Part shown: piece by piece, positions 16,998-26,647 of the stretch
Position numbering within the stretch: the stretch's first letter is position 1
How the letters are laid out: each line of letters opens with the position of its first letter
Assembly (NCBI RefSeq): GCF_019209865.1
Contig: NZ_JAHUTT010000005.1
Span: forward strand, 1 to 64,000
Direction of reading: 5' to 3'
Length of the DNA: 64,000 bases
Source of the DNA: Shewanella sp. NIFS-20-20
GTDB taxonomy: Bacteria; Pseudomonadota; Gammaproteobacteria; Enterobacterales; Shewanellaceae
Notes under the pieces: model-generated
The model's input: only the letters and a program-made list of their open reading frames with translations
Told to the model about the DNA's origin: nothing
Databases searched by the model: none
Translations under genes and position numbers: made by a program

Positions 16998-19900
16998 ATG
17001 AGTTTGACTCTGGTGGTAGCTTTCATTGCCATTTGCTATGTTTTTTTACTGTTTTTATTAGCTTACGGCGCAGAGCGCCGCGTTGGCCAGTTCCCCCTTA
17101 GAGTCAGGGAAATTATTTATGGTTTGAGTTTGGCGGTCTATTGTTCTTCTTGGAGTTTTTTGGGAACCGTCGGCCAAGCCGCCAATGACATTTGGTCTTA
17201 CGTGCCGATTTTCCTAGGCCCGATCCTCATATTTACTTTTGGCTTTGGCTTATTACGTAAAATGGTCATGGTATCAAAGGCGCAGCACATCACATCCGTC
17301 GCTGATTTTATTGCAGCGCGCTATGGTAAGTCACAACGATTAGCCGCCTTGGTGACGTTAATTGCGGTGGTTGGCATCATGCCTTACATCGTGCTGCAGC
17401 TCAAAGCCATAGTGGCTAGCTTGCAACTATTCCAAACCGACGGGCAGGTCAATAACGTTTGGGTACCATTACTGATAAGTGCGTTACTCGCGATTTTTGC
17501 GATCCTGTTTGGCACGCGAAAACTCGATGCCACTGAGCATAATCCCGGCATGATGCTGGCCATTGCTTTTGAGTCATTAGTGAAGCTCACGGCTTTCTTG
17601 CTACTGGGTTTGGTTGTTAGTTTTTATATGTTCAATGATGTCAGCGATATTTGGCAGCAAGCCAGTCAAGCGGGTCTCATCCATGGCGCGACAATTCGCC
17701 TTGAGAATATATTGCCAGAATTGATTGTTGGTATGGCGGCTTTTTTATGCATGCCGCGCCAATTTCACGTGATGGTGGTTGAGTGCGAGAGTGACACTAT
17801 GCTGCGGCGTAGCCGCTGGATATTTCCCTTGTATCTGTTGATCTTTGGTTCATTAGTGGTGCCGTTAGCATTAGCGGGCAATCTATTACTTGGGCAAAGC
17901 GTTACGCCAGATACTTATGTGATTAATTTACCCTTGATGCAGGACATGCCTTGGCTGGCAGTCATTGCGCTACTGGGCGCATTGTCTGCGGCCACTGGTA
18001 TGGTGATTGTGGCGGTGGTGACCATTAGTACCATGATTAGCAACGAATGGTTGTTGCCTGTGATGCTTAGAACCGGTGGCATTAAACAAAAAAACTTTGG
18101 TCAGTTTTCGCAGTTACTATTAAATTCGCGGCGGTTATCCATCGTTATCATCTTAGCCTTTGGCTATATCAATTATTTATGGTTAGGGCAAAGCGATAGC
18201 CTGTCGTATTTAGGGATGCTGTCTTTTGGCGCTTTTGCGCAGTTAGCACCGGCGATGGTTGGCGGTCTGTACTGGAAAAAAGGTAACCGTTATGGGGTGT
18301 TTTTAGGCTTAGCCTTAGGATTTGGCCTCTGGGGAAGTCTACTGATGGATGGGGGCGATGTGGCCACTCGTTTGGCATGGCCTGAGACGTTTTCCCCCGA
18401 TATTAATGATGCACTCTTGGCATTAATCCTGAATAGCTGTGGGTATGTGTTAGGGTCGTTGTGGTTTCGAGCGGGGGTAGCGGAACGTATCCAAGCCAGT
18501 AGCTTTGTCAGTCCGGGCCACTTTAAACGTGGACAAGACAAACGGCATGTTGTGATTTCTCAACAAGACTTGTTGATCCTCGCCAGTCGTTTTGTATCGC
18601 CGACTAAAGCGTATGAAAGTTTCAGCCGTTTTTCAGCCGATGCGGTAAATAGCGACAGTTGGCATAAATCTGCGCCGGCGGGGTTGATAGCACATACTGA
18701 GCATATGTTGGCGCGCGTGTTAGGCGCCTCTAGTGCGGCGTTAGTGATGGATACTGTACTGGAAGGACGAGAGCTTGGGCTGGATGAAGTCATGAACTTA
18801 GTTGATGACGCTTCAACCAAGATCATTCTCAGTCAAGATATGTTACGTGGCGCCATCGAACACGCCTATGAAGGCATGAGCGTGGTCGATAAAGATCTCA
18901 ATTTAGTGGCATGGAATAAAAAATATGTCGAACTATATCAATATCCTGATGGTTTTTTAAAAGCAGGAATGGCCATTAGTGATGTGATCCGTTTTAATGC
19001 GGCACGAGGGTTTTGCGGCCCTGGCGATGTGGAACAACAGGTCGAAAAACGATTGCAGCATATGAGTGCGGGTTCTGCCCATGTATCTGAGCGTCAGCGT
19101 CGCGATGGGCGCGTGATTAAAATTCAAGGTAATCCAATGCCTAATGGTGGCTTTGTGATGACGTTCACCGACATTACTCAGTATCGTCAGCAAGAGCAAG
19201 CGTTACGAGAAATGAACGAAACCCTTGAGGTTCGAGTGGCGGCTCGTACCCGAGAATTAGCATCGCTAAACACGGAGTTGATCGCTGCCAAAGCGCAAGA
19301 AGAAATGGCCAATGCCTCTAAAAGCCGTTTTTTAGCGGCCGTGGGTCACGATTTAATGCAGCCGTTAAATGCCGCACGACTATTTACCGCGTCTCTTGCT
19401 CAATATCCTCCACTGGATGCTGAAGCCCGAAAAACGGTGAGTCATGTGAATCAGTCGCTCAAGATTGCGGGGGAGTTATTAACGGACTTGCTGGATATTT
19501 CTAAACTCGACTCCGGCACCGTAGAAGTCAATGTTAAGGATGTTGCCATTGCCGACTTGTTAGATAATTTAGGCGTAGAGTTTAGTGCCATGGCTGCTGA
19601 GCATCATATTGATTTTACATTAGTAAAATCAAGTCTTGTGGTTAAAACCGATGTGGCGTTGCTGCGCCGCATTCTGCAGAATTTTCTCACTAATGCATAT
19701 CGTTACGCCCGCGGTGATAAGGTGCTGCTTGGTTGCCGTCGTCGCGGCGAGTTTGTGGAAATTCAAGTCATCGACACCGGCTGTGGCATTGAACGTGAAC
19801 ATATTCAAGATATCTTTCGCGAGTTTAAGCGCCTCAATCAAAGTGGTAGTGAACAGGTGAGTGGTTTGGGGCTAGGTTTAGCCATTGCTAAACGATTGAG

Positions 19901-20405
19901 TTTGATATTGAATATTGAGTTGAGGGTTGATTCGGTGTACGGCCAAGGCTCGCTTTTTTCAGTATTGGTGCCGCTTGGCAGTCAACAGCAATTATTGCAA
20001 CCCGTGGTATCCCGTCAGCAAATCCCAACGTTAGTGGGTTTGAAAGTCTTGTGTATCGATAATGAAGAAGCCATTTTGGCTGGGTTAAATAGTTTATTAT
20101 CCCGTTGGCAGTGTGAGGTCGTGTGTGCGCCGAATGTGGCGCAAGCAAAAATAAGTTTAGGACTAAAAGGGATCGCTCCCGAGATCGTGTTGGCCGATTA
20201 TCAACTCGATAATGGCGAAACCGGGCTTGACGCTATGGATCACATTCGAGCGGTGTATGGCTGCGATATCCCTGGGGTGTTAATCACCGCCAATACGAGC
20301 CAGCAACTTATCGATGATGTTCAAGAACGCGGTTATCACTATTTAGCCAAAATGATCAAACCCGCCGCCTTAAGAGCCTTACTTTCAAGCTTGGTTAAAA
20401 AATAG
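16998..20405 (+). CDS. crbS: SSS-domain hybrid sensor histidine kinase (CrbS type)
   Basis: A 1135-aa membrane hybrid kinase. The first ~500 residues form a sodium/solute symporter (SLC5/PutP-like) bundle of about 13 helices. A PAS-like sensor domain (about 615-735) and a coiled coil follow. HisKA comes next with phospho-His784 in AVGHDLMQPLNAAR, then a HATPase domain (NAYRYA, DTGCGI, GLGLGLAIAKRL), and a C-terminal receiver with Asp1067 in VLADYQLDNGE. This architecture and the position beside acs match CrbS, which senses acetate-linked conditions and acts through CrbR. A likely CrbR lies at 25203-25862. Whether the SSS part transports acetate is not known from sequence. Confidence 0.88.
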   Translation: MSLTLVVAFIAICYVFLLFLLAYGAERRVGQFPLRVREIIYGLSLAVYCSSWSFLGTVGQAANDIWSYVPIFLGPILIFTFGFGLLRKMVMVSKAQHITSVADFIAARYGKSQRLAALVTLIAVVGIMPYIVLQLKAIVASLQLFQTDGQVNNVWVPLLISALLAIFAILFGTRKLDATEHNPGMMLAIAFESLVKLTAFLLLGLVVSFYMFNDVSDIWQQASQAGLIHGATIRLENILPELIVGMAAFLCMPRQFHVMVVECESDTMLRRSRWIFPLYLLIFGSLVVPLALAGNLLLGQSVTPDTYVINLPLMQDMPWLAVIALLGALSAATGMVIVAVVTISTMISNEWLLPVMLRTGGIKQKNFGQFSQLLLNSRRLSIVIILAFGYINYLWLGQSDSLSYLGMLSFGAFAQLAPAMVGGLYWKKGNRYGVFLGLALGFGLWGSLLMDGGDVATRLAWPETFSPDINDALLALILNSCGYVLGSLWFRAGVAERIQASSFVSPGHFKRGQDKRHVVISQQDLLILASRFVSPTKAYESFSRFSADAVNSDSWHKSAPAGLIAHTEHMLARVLGASSAALVMDTVLEGRELGLDEVMNLVDDASTKIILSQDMLRGAIEHAYEGMSVVDKDLNLVAWNKKYVELYQYPDGFLKAGMAISDVIRFNAARGFCGPGDVEQQVEKRLQHMSAGSAHVSERQRRDGRVIKIQGNPMPNGGFVMTFTDITQYRQQEQALREMNETLEVRVAARTRELASLNTELIAAKAQEEMANASKSRFLAAVGHDLMQPLNAARLFTASLAQYPPLDAEARKTVSHVNQSLKIAGELLTDLLDISKLDSGTVEVNVKDVAIADLLDNLGVEFSAMAAEHHIDFTLVKSSLVVKTDVALLRRILQNFLTNAYRYARGDKVLLGCRRRGEFVEIQVIDTGCGIEREHIQDIFREFKRLNQSGSEQVSGLGLGLAIAKRLSLILNIELRVDSVYGQGSLFSVLVPLGSQQQLLQPVVSRQQIPTLVGLKVLCIDNEEAILAGLNSLLSRWQCEVVCAPNVAQAKISLGLKGIAPEIVLADYQLDNGETGLDAMDHIRAVYGCDIPGVLITANTSQQLIDDVQERGYHYLAKMIKPAALRALLSSLVKK

Positions 20406-20488
20406 CAAGATGGGGCGGAGTGTTTTTAAAAGTCATACGCACTGACAATAACGCCAAAACTGAACCATAATTAGGTTTTGGAGGATGT

Positions 20489-21298
20489 ATGATATTGGAA
20501 AATCTGAGCAATCATTTTTGTTGTGGTGGTCGTCTAAAACGTTATCGCTACCACGCCAATTGCCTAGACGCGGACATGTGTTTTAGCATTTTTTTGCCCG
20601 CCATGGCCGAGCAGACCGCGTTACCTGTACTCTATTGGATTGCCGATTGTCATCAAGATGACACCAGTATTTTTCGGTGTGGTCATCTATTGCCGTTAGC
20701 GGCGCGAAATAAAATGGTCATTGTCAGTCTTGCGGGGATCCCCGCAGACAGTTTACTTGGACGCAGTCAGCAGCCATTTCTCTATTTAAATGCCACTAAA
20801 ATCCCATGGCAGCAGCATTACCAACTGTTTGATTACATCTATAAAGAATTACCAGAAGTGATCGAAAGTCACTTTCCTGTTCAACTTTATCGCGCCATTG
20901 CGGGGATTGGTGCAGGCGGGCATGCTGCGCTGGTGGTGGGTCTGAGTCAGCATAAACGGTACAAAGCCATTTCGGCGATTAATCCGGTTATTTCACCTGC
21001 CAACAATCGCAATACTCGTCAATTGTTGTTGGCGTCGTTAGGGGAGCAGGCGTCAAGTTGGTTGCAATACGATGCCTGCGAACTTTTGGCTCTGGCCGTC
21101 AATCAAAGACCGGTATTGGTTTCCCAAGCCGAACTCGACCCCGACCAAGACATGCAGGGCACGGCGTTGTTAATTGAACAAGCTCGACGTATTGGTTATC
21201 CCCTTGATTATCGAATGCATCTCAATTACGACGCCAGCGATTGGTTTACTATGTCGGTGATTGAATCTCATATGCAATTTCATCGACTCTATAGTTAA
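20489..21298 (+). CDS. S-formylglutathione hydrolase-like protein, catalytically degenerate
   Basis: An alpha/beta-hydrolase homologue of S-formylglutathione hydrolase (FghA/esterase D), 269 aa. The alignment is clear: LPVLYWIADC for the oxyanion strand, YLNATKIPWQQHYQLFDY for the family's YVNAT-PW segment, and AIAGIGAGGHAALV for AIAGHSMGGHGALV. The nucleophile Ser is replaced (Gly141 in GIGAGG). The catalytic His of the GYDHSYYF motif is replaced by Ala249 (NYDASDWF). The Asp in AELDPD is kept. The frame is intact and full length, so it looks like a maintained pseudoenzyme, not a decayed gene. It follows crbS by 83 bases with GGAGG before the ATG. Function unknown. Confidence 0.8.
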   Translation: MILENLSNHFCCGGRLKRYRYHANCLDADMCFSIFLPAMAEQTALPVLYWIADCHQDDTSIFRCGHLLPLAARNKMVIVSLAGIPADSLLGRSQQPFLYLNATKIPWQQHYQLFDYIYKELPEVIESHFPVQLYRAIAGIGAGGHAALVVGLSQHKRYKAISAINPVISPANNRNTRQLLLASLGEQASSWLQYDACELLALAVNQRPVLVSQAELDPDQDMQGTALLIEQARRIGYPLDYRMHLNYDASDWFTMSVIESHMQFHRLYS

Positions 21299-21397
21299 TG
21301 GTGAAGGTTTCATCTCAATCAGCATCGATGTTCATTATACCGAGGTAACTTATAGTCTATGCTTTGCTGATTACAGCCAAGACAACTTAGAGAGTGT

Positions 21398-22663
21398 ATG
21401 CCTTCTAACAAACAACTCGGGGTTTTTAGCGTTGCAGCATTAGGCATTGGTTCCATGATCGGTGCAGGTGTGTTCGCGTTGTTAGGCCAAATATCGGTCG
21501 CTGTGGGTCCTGAGACTTATGTCGTGTTTATCATCAGTGGCATTGCAGCTATCTTGTCTGGCTATTCTTATGCGCGTTTAAGTGCACATTACCCAAGCAA
21601 AGGTGGGGTCAATTATTATTTTCGTATTGGTTTACCGTCAGAGCGGTTGGCCAATGCCTTAGCTATCTTGTTCTTTGTCACTTTAATCTTGACCATTGCC
21701 ATGGTTGCTAAAGCTTTTGGCGCCTACGGCGCGAGAATAATGCATGAATCCCAAACGGGGATGTGGACCAATATTTATGCCAGTGCCTGCATTATCATTC
21801 TGACAATTCTTAATATCATTGGCCCAAAAGCCGTGGGCCGGGTCGAAGTCTGGTTGGTGGCGGTCAAACTGGGCATTTTGGCGATTTTTGTGGTGGCAGG
21901 CAGTATTCAATTGCAACCTGAAAAGTTGGTTATACATCATTCAGCTCCCTTTGAAAGCATCTTGGCAAGCATGGGGCTGGCCTTTTTTGCGTATTCTGGT
22001 TATGGGATGATGGCGAATGCCGCTGAAGATGTAAAAAATCCTGAAAAGACCATGCCTCGGGCATTTATGTTGGCGATTATTTTAGTCATGGTGGTGTATG
22101 TTTTATTGGCGTTAGTCGTGTTAGGTAATGTCACGCCAGCTGAGTTATTGAAATACTCCGATACTGCCGTCGCACAAGCAGCGGAACCTATCCTAGGGCA
22201 TGCTGGGTTTATTATGGTTATTATGGCGGCGTTAATCGCCACGGCTTCCTCGGTTATCGCCAACATTTTTGCCTTGTTTAATGTCAGTGATGATCTTGTC
22301 GAGCAGCGGTTATTGCCTAAATTCTTCCAGAAAAGCCATGGCTCTTTAAGTGTCGGTATGTACTTAGTGCTTGGGGTGACCTTAGTGTTAACCAATTTTG
22401 TCGATCTCGCCTCCTTGGCGTATGTAGCCAGTGCCACCTTCTTATTATGTTATTTAGCGGTATTTGTTTGTGCTTGGCGGCTACGACAAATACTGCACGC
22501 CAATGCATTACTTTTGGCGGTTGGCTTTGTTTTGATGCTAATAATCATGGTGATGTTTGTGTTTAATTTAGTGTCAACGTCACAAAATTCCGCCCTCATT
22601 ATTTTAGTGCTAAGCCTGTTAGTGAGTGGTTGGCTCGGTGGCCTTAGACATAACCATGAATAG
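21398..22663 (+). CDS. APC-family amino acid permease
   Basis: A 421-aa inner-membrane transporter with about 12 hydrophobic segments. It has the APC signature GIGSMIGAGVFALLG at the first helix and FFAYSGYGMMANAAEDVKNPEKTMPRA between helices 6 and 7. The family exchanges or imports amino acids or related amines; the substrate cannot be read from sequence. It lies between the degenerate esterase and the KefF-like gene, all plus strand, with about 100 bp before it, so it may have its own promoter. Confidence 0.85.
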   Translation: MPSNKQLGVFSVAALGIGSMIGAGVFALLGQISVAVGPETYVVFIISGIAAILSGYSYARLSAHYPSKGGVNYYFRIGLPSERLANALAILFFVTLILTIAMVAKAFGAYGARIMHESQTGMWTNIYASACIIILTILNIIGPKAVGRVEVWLVAVKLGILAIFVVAGSIQLQPEKLVIHHSAPFESILASMGLAFFAYSGYGMMANAAEDVKNPEKTMPRAFMLAIILVMVVYVLLALVVLGNVTPAELLKYSDTAVAQAAEPILGHAGFIMVIMAALIATASSVIANIFALFNVSDDLVEQRLLPKFFQKSHGSLSVGMYLVLGVTLVLTNFVDLASLAYVASATFLLCYLAVFVCAWRLRQILHANALLLAVGFVLMLIIMVMFVFNLVSTSQNSALIILVLSLLVSGWLGGLRHNHE

Positions 22664-22690
22664 GGATAGGTTAACTATAGGCAGCCATTG

Positions 22691-23293
22691 GTGACGAGAT
22701 TAGCCCATGTTCTTGTGCTTTGTGCACACCCAGCGATTCAGCGATCTGAAGTGAATCGAGGGATGTTTGACATCGCGACCAAGATGGATGGCGTTACTGC
22801 CATTGATCTTTACGCGCAGTATCCGGATTTTGCTATTAATGTGGCCGCTGAGCAGCAACGTTTGATTGATCATGATGTGATCATTTTTCAATTTCCTTTG
22901 TTTTGGTACTCCACCCCCGCGCTGCTGAAAGAGTGGCAAGATGCCGTGCTCCAATATGGTTTTGCGTACGGTAAAGGCGGTAATAGCCTAGCCGGAAAAT
23001 CTTTTTTATGTGCGATTTCGGCTGGTGGCTATCAGTCCACTTATGCGGCCGGTGGGGTAAATCACCAATCAATTACCACTTATATAGTGCCGCTCGAACA
23101 AACCGCTACGCTGTGCCAGATGCACTATGTTCCGCCTTTGGTGTTATATGGGGCGGGTTTTGCTAAACAGCAGCAACGGCTAGAGTCTCATTTACAAGAC
23201 TGGCAGTCCCTATTAGCCACTTGTGTTGACGCTTGCCGCTCCGGCGACTCAGTTGCAGAAGCAATAGTCGATGTGTTCGGAGAGCGAGGATGA
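22691..23293 (+). CDS. KefF-like NAD(P)H quinone oxidoreductase (flavodoxin-like)
   Basis: A flavodoxin-fold NAD(P)H:quinone oxidoreductase of the KefF/MdaB family (200 aa). Features are LVLCAHPAIQRSEVN at the FMN phosphate loop, FQFPLFWYSTPALLKEWQD, and YGKGGNSLAGKSF. KefF proteins bind and activate KefC-type potassium efflux systems. The stop overlaps the start of the downstream kefC-like gene (ATGA), supporting that role. GTG 22691 is preferred for its AGGCAG upstream; TTG 22688 immediately before it is also possible. Confidence 0.85.
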   Translation: MTRLAHVLVLCAHPAIQRSEVNRGMFDIATKMDGVTAIDLYAQYPDFAINVAAEQQRLIDHDVIIFQFPLFWYSTPALLKEWQDAVLQYGFAYGKGGNSLAGKSFLCAISAGGYQSTYAAGGVNHQSITTYIVPLEQTATLCQMHYVPPLVLYGAGFAKQQQRLESHLQDWQSLLATCVDACRSGDSVAEAIVDVFGERG

Positions 23294-25187
23294 CCGATTA
23301 TTTTCTTCAAGGTTTTATCTATCTGTGTGCAGCCGTGGTTGCTGTTCCTTTAGCTAAGCGTTGGGGGTTAGGCTCGGTACTTGGCTATTTGATCGCCGGC
23401 GTCATGATTGGACCGATTTTTGGTCTTGTTGGCCAAGAAACTGAAACTATTCAGCATTTCGCTGAGTTTGGTGTCGTTATGATGCTCTTTGTTGTGGGGC
23501 TTGAGCTTGAACCGAGAATGTTATGGCAAATGCGTCATAAATTACTTGGCCTTGGTGGGCTGCAATTAGTCGTAACGACATTAGCATTGACGCTCGGTGG
23601 CATATGCCTGAAATTAGCATGGGAAACGTCACTCGCCATTGGCCTTATTTTGGCGTTGTCGTCGACGGCAATTGTATTACAAACCTTCAATGAAAAAGGG
23701 TTAAATCGCACCCATGGCGGTCGCAGCGCATTTTCAGTCTTACTATTTCAAGATATTGCTGTGATCCCCATGTTGGCCTTATTACCTCTGTTGGCGGTCG
23801 CCGAGTTTGGATATCATAGCGACACGATGGCTGCCTCATTGCCCAGGGTGTCTTTAGTCAATGGTCTCTCTGGTTGGTTGTATGCCAGTGTCGTTATCTT
23901 GGCGATAGGGATTGTGGTGGTAGGGGGCCACTTTCTTAGTCGTCCTTTATTCAAATTTGTGGCCAGTGCCGGCTTGAGAGAAGTGTTTACGGCGACGGCA
24001 TTAATGCTGGTGGTAGGCATTGCGGCGCTGATGAGTTTAGTTAATTTATCTCCAGCGCTCGGAACATTTTTAGCCGGAGTGGTGTTGGCAAACTCCGAGT
24101 TTCGGCACGAGCTTGAATCGAATATTGAGCCATTTAAAGGCTTATTACTGGGGTTGTTTTTTATGACCGTGGGAGCCGATATTGATTTTCTTCTGTTTGT
24201 TGCTGAATTTGGCTTAGTCATCACGATGGTGTTTGGGCTTATTTTCATTAAAGCGGCCGTATTATTGGGGTTAGCGTGGATATTTAAACTCCGTCAATCA
24301 GAAGGCTGGTTGTTTGCATTAAGTTTGGCGCAAGCCGGTGAGTTTGGTTTTGTGTTACTAGCGTTTACCCAGCAACAACAGGTAATTGATGAGCATCTCG
24401 GGGGGGTATTGTCACTCGTCGTGGCCATGTCGATGTTTTTAACCCCAGGCTTATTCCTGCTTTATGATCGACTGATATTACCAAGATATACCGACAGTGC
24501 TAATCAAGGCGAAGCGGATCCCATCGATAGTCAAGGACAAGTCATTATTGCTGGCATAGGACGCTTCGGCCAAATCATAAACCGCTTGCTGGTGGGCAAT
24601 GGGGTGAGCACTGTGGTGTTAGATCATCAAGCTCAGCAAGTTGAGTTGATGCGTTTAATCAATATGAAAAGTTATTTTGGCGATGCGACTCGACCGGATT
24701 TACTCCATACCGCTGGTATCGAAAAGGCCAAATTATTAGTGGTTGCTATTGATAATCCGGAGCAAGCCATCACCTTAGTGGAATATGTCAAAATGACCTA
24801 CCCACAAGTTAAGGTATTTGCTAGAGCGTATGATCGAGGGCATGGTTATCGGCTAACCCTTGCTGGAGCTGACTACCTAGTGTCTGAAACCTATTTTTCT
24901 GCACTTGAACTGGCTAAACATGCATTGATTTGCCTCGGGGAACATCCTTTTCAAGCAAGGAATAAACAACTGACTTTTGCAAAATTAGAAGCTAAATATC
25001 AGAAAAGCTCTATGAATTGTGGCGAGAAGCCAGTGCAGATGATAAATATAACACTGACTTTAAGGCGTTATTTCTACAACTTGAAGAGGCGCTTAGTTCA
25101 AGAGTGGCAGAGGTCGACCATCTACACTACAACAACAGCAGCGCATGGGATCCTCCACCCGAAAAGAACTCAGACGATAAGGAGTAG
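23290..25187 (+). CDS. KefC-like potassium/proton antiporter, frameshifted near the 3' end
   Basis: A CPA2 monovalent cation:proton antiporter with a cytosolic RCK/TrkA-N domain. About 12 membrane segments (to residue ~395) contain LALSSTAIVLQTFNEKG and LSPALGTFLAGVVLANSE. The RCK domain starts near residue 415 with VIIAGIGRFGQIINRLL. The original frame is kept to codon ~571. It then reads an odd Ser/Thr/Tyr/Arg-rich tail to 25254 and overlaps crbR. Shifting frame at AAAA 25003-25006 restores a normal KefC tail (LYELWREASAD, DFKALFLQLEEAL) ending TAG at 25185-25187. One A has probably been lost from a run of five, in the genome or in the read. Coordinates give the restored gene. Confidence 0.82.
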
Positions 25188-25202
25188 TGACTTGTCGTGT
25201 TA

Positions 25203-25862
25203 TTACAATTCCACTTTATCCCTATCTAATTGTTGCAAGGCAATGACCGCTTGAGTGCGGTTGCGCACGCCCAGTTTGCGGAATATGGCCGTGGCATGGG
25301 CCTTAATTGTCGCCTCTGAGACCCCAAGGTCATAGGCTATTTGTTTATTCAATAGCCCTTCAGCAAACATCTGCAACACCTTATATTGTTGGGGGGTCAA
25401 TTCGGCGAGTTTGTTGGCAATAGGATCTTCGGTTTGATCATCGATTGAATGTAATTGGACCCCTGACGGAAGCCATATGTCACCGTAAAGAATGGTGGTT
25501 AAGGCATCACAGAGGGTTTCCATTGAGGCAGATTTTGGAATAAATCCTGAGCTACCGTAATGTATCGCTCGGCTAATGGTGAGATTATCTTCATAAGCTG
25601 AGATCACCACCACCGGCACATGGGCAAAGTGATTGCGTAAATGTATTAATGTTGAGTAGCCGTGAGATCCCGGCATTTGTAGATCTAATAGGATCAGATC
25701 ATAACTGTTTTTGGGGGTGTCTAACAGCTGCTGCAAGGCATCGGCGCAATCAGCTTCGAACCAGCGGGTATCAGCAAAGGCATTCGTCAATGCTTGACGA
25801 AGTGCATTGCGAAATAATGGGTGATCATCAGCGATGATAATATTTAAGTTTTCAAGCTTCAT
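25203..25862 (-). CDS. crbR: LuxR/NarL-family response regulator (CrbR type)
   Basis: A 219-aa two-component regulator. The receiver domain has acidic D12/D13, phospho-Asp60 in ILLDLQMPG and the Lys of GFIPKSA. A LuxR-type HTH follows at about residues 150-215 (LTPQQYKVLQMFAEGLLNKQIAYDLGVSE). It resembles CrbR/ErdR regulators that pair with the SSS-domain kinase to switch on acs, and a matching kinase lies 5 kb away. The start is ATG 25862 (MKLENLN), which begins directly at the receiver domain. An upstream frame adding 23 residues (to 25931) is rejected. Pairing with CrbS is inference. Confidence 0.82.
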   Translation of the reverse strand: MKLENLNIIIADDHPLFRNALRQALTNAFADTRWFEADCADALQQLLDTPKNSYDLILLDLQMPGSHGYSTLIHLRNHFAHVPVVVISAYEDNLTISRAIHYGSSGFIPKSASMETLCDALTTILYGDIWLPSGVQLHSIDDQTEDPIANKLAELTPQQYKVLQMFAEGLLNKQIAYDLGVSEATIKAHATAIFRKLGVRNRTQAVIALQQLDRDKVEL

Positions 25863-26029
25863 GGCTTTGTAATGAGTTATGGTTGCACTTGAAGGTTTTT
25901 TTAATGTAACAGAAAAGATACAACAGCACATATCAAAAAATAACCGATTATGAGTTTTTATTGCTTACTCATGCAGTTAAGTCAGTTGTTCGGAGGATCC
26001 AGCGGTTGCGTCATGCTGATAATGTTTAT

Positions 26030-26061
26030 CTTAGCGGCATATGGTCAGCTATGCCGCTAAG
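26030..26061. terminator. Terminator-like inverted repeat
   Basis: CTTAGCGGCAT (26030-26040) and ATGCCGCTAAG (26051-26061) form an 11-bp perfect stem directly downstream of the thioesterase gene. T-runs are weak on both strands, so it may act as a 3' stabilising hairpin or as a weak terminator. Confidence 0.5.
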
Positions 26062-26071
26062 TCATTGGTGC

Positions 26072-26494
26072 TTAGGCGGCCAAGATTTTGGTGGGTTTTC
26101 TGTGTTCGTCCATAGCCACAAAGGTGAACACTCCGCGAATGGCATGTTGACGATGATCGGTATACATATCTTCCACGAAAATGTTGACTTCGACCTTTAA
26201 TGAGGTATTTCCTACATGGATGACCCTAGCAATAATTTCAGCCAGTGATCCTGCTGGGATGGGCTGATTAAAATCGATTTTATCTGTGCTCACCGTCACT
26301 AAGGTTTTTCGACAAAAACGCGTGGCAGCGATAAAAGCAGTTTCATCCATCCAAGCGAGTGCTTCGCCACCAAACAGGGTGTTGTGATGATTGGTGATGG
26401 ATGGGAATACCGCTTTAATGACACGGGCTTCGGACTGGTTAATGCGTTGTTTAATGGCCGCAGAGCAACCTGAGCGAGCTTGAGTCAATGGCAT
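26072..26494 (-). CDS. Acyl-CoA thioesterase, YciA/BACH type
   Basis: A hotdog-fold acyl-CoA thioesterase of the cytosolic long-chain family (140 aa). Diagnostic stretches are the NHHNTLFGGEALAWMDETAF catalytic segment with Asn and Asp, and the second-half HVGNTSLKVEVNIFVED. Such enzymes hydrolyse medium- and long-chain acyl-CoA and usually form hexamers. It is a stand-alone minus-strand gene. Close relative YciA has similar length. Confidence 0.88.
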   Translation of the reverse strand: MPLTQARSGCSAAIKQRINQSEARVIKAVFPSITNHHNTLFGGEALAWMDETAFIAATRFCRKTLVTVSTDKIDFNQPIPAGSLAEIIARVIHVGNTSLKVEVNIFVEDMYTDHRQHAIRGVFTFVAMDEHRKPTKILAA

Positions 26495-26603
26495 AGTACA
26501 ACCTTATCTGTGCAGACTAAAATCAGGAGTATAAAGCGTTTAGGCGTTAGGCAATATAGACTGCCAAATGAGATGGATAGCCATAGCGCTGAATAAATAG
26601 TGT

Positions 26604-26626
26604 AAACCCCTGATTAACAGGGGCTT
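26604..26626 (-). terminator. Possible aroG terminator
   Basis: The stem CCCCTG/CAGGGG with loop ATTAA lies just past the aroG stop. The tail is not T-rich, so support is modest. Confidence 0.4.
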
Positions 26627-26647
26627 AAATTGAAAATTAACCATTGT

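Noticed and set aside
22000-22437. 145-codon antisense frame inside the APC permease gene
   Set aside because: It is a mirror of a membrane-protein gene and has no start signal or family; the plus-strand permease is clear.
23814-24248. 144-codon antisense frame inside kefC
   Set aside because: Same reason: Asn/Thr/Ser-rich product typical of the reverse strand of hydrophobic codons.
25001-25010. Programmed -1 ribosomal frameshift site in kefC
   Set aside because: The in-frame context CAG AAA AGC does not form an X XXY YYZ heptamer, and no obvious downstream stimulator was seen; an indel is simpler.
25961-26200. 79-codon plus-strand frame over the crbR/thioesterase gap
   Set aside because: It overlaps the thioesterase gene and a hairpin, with no family features.
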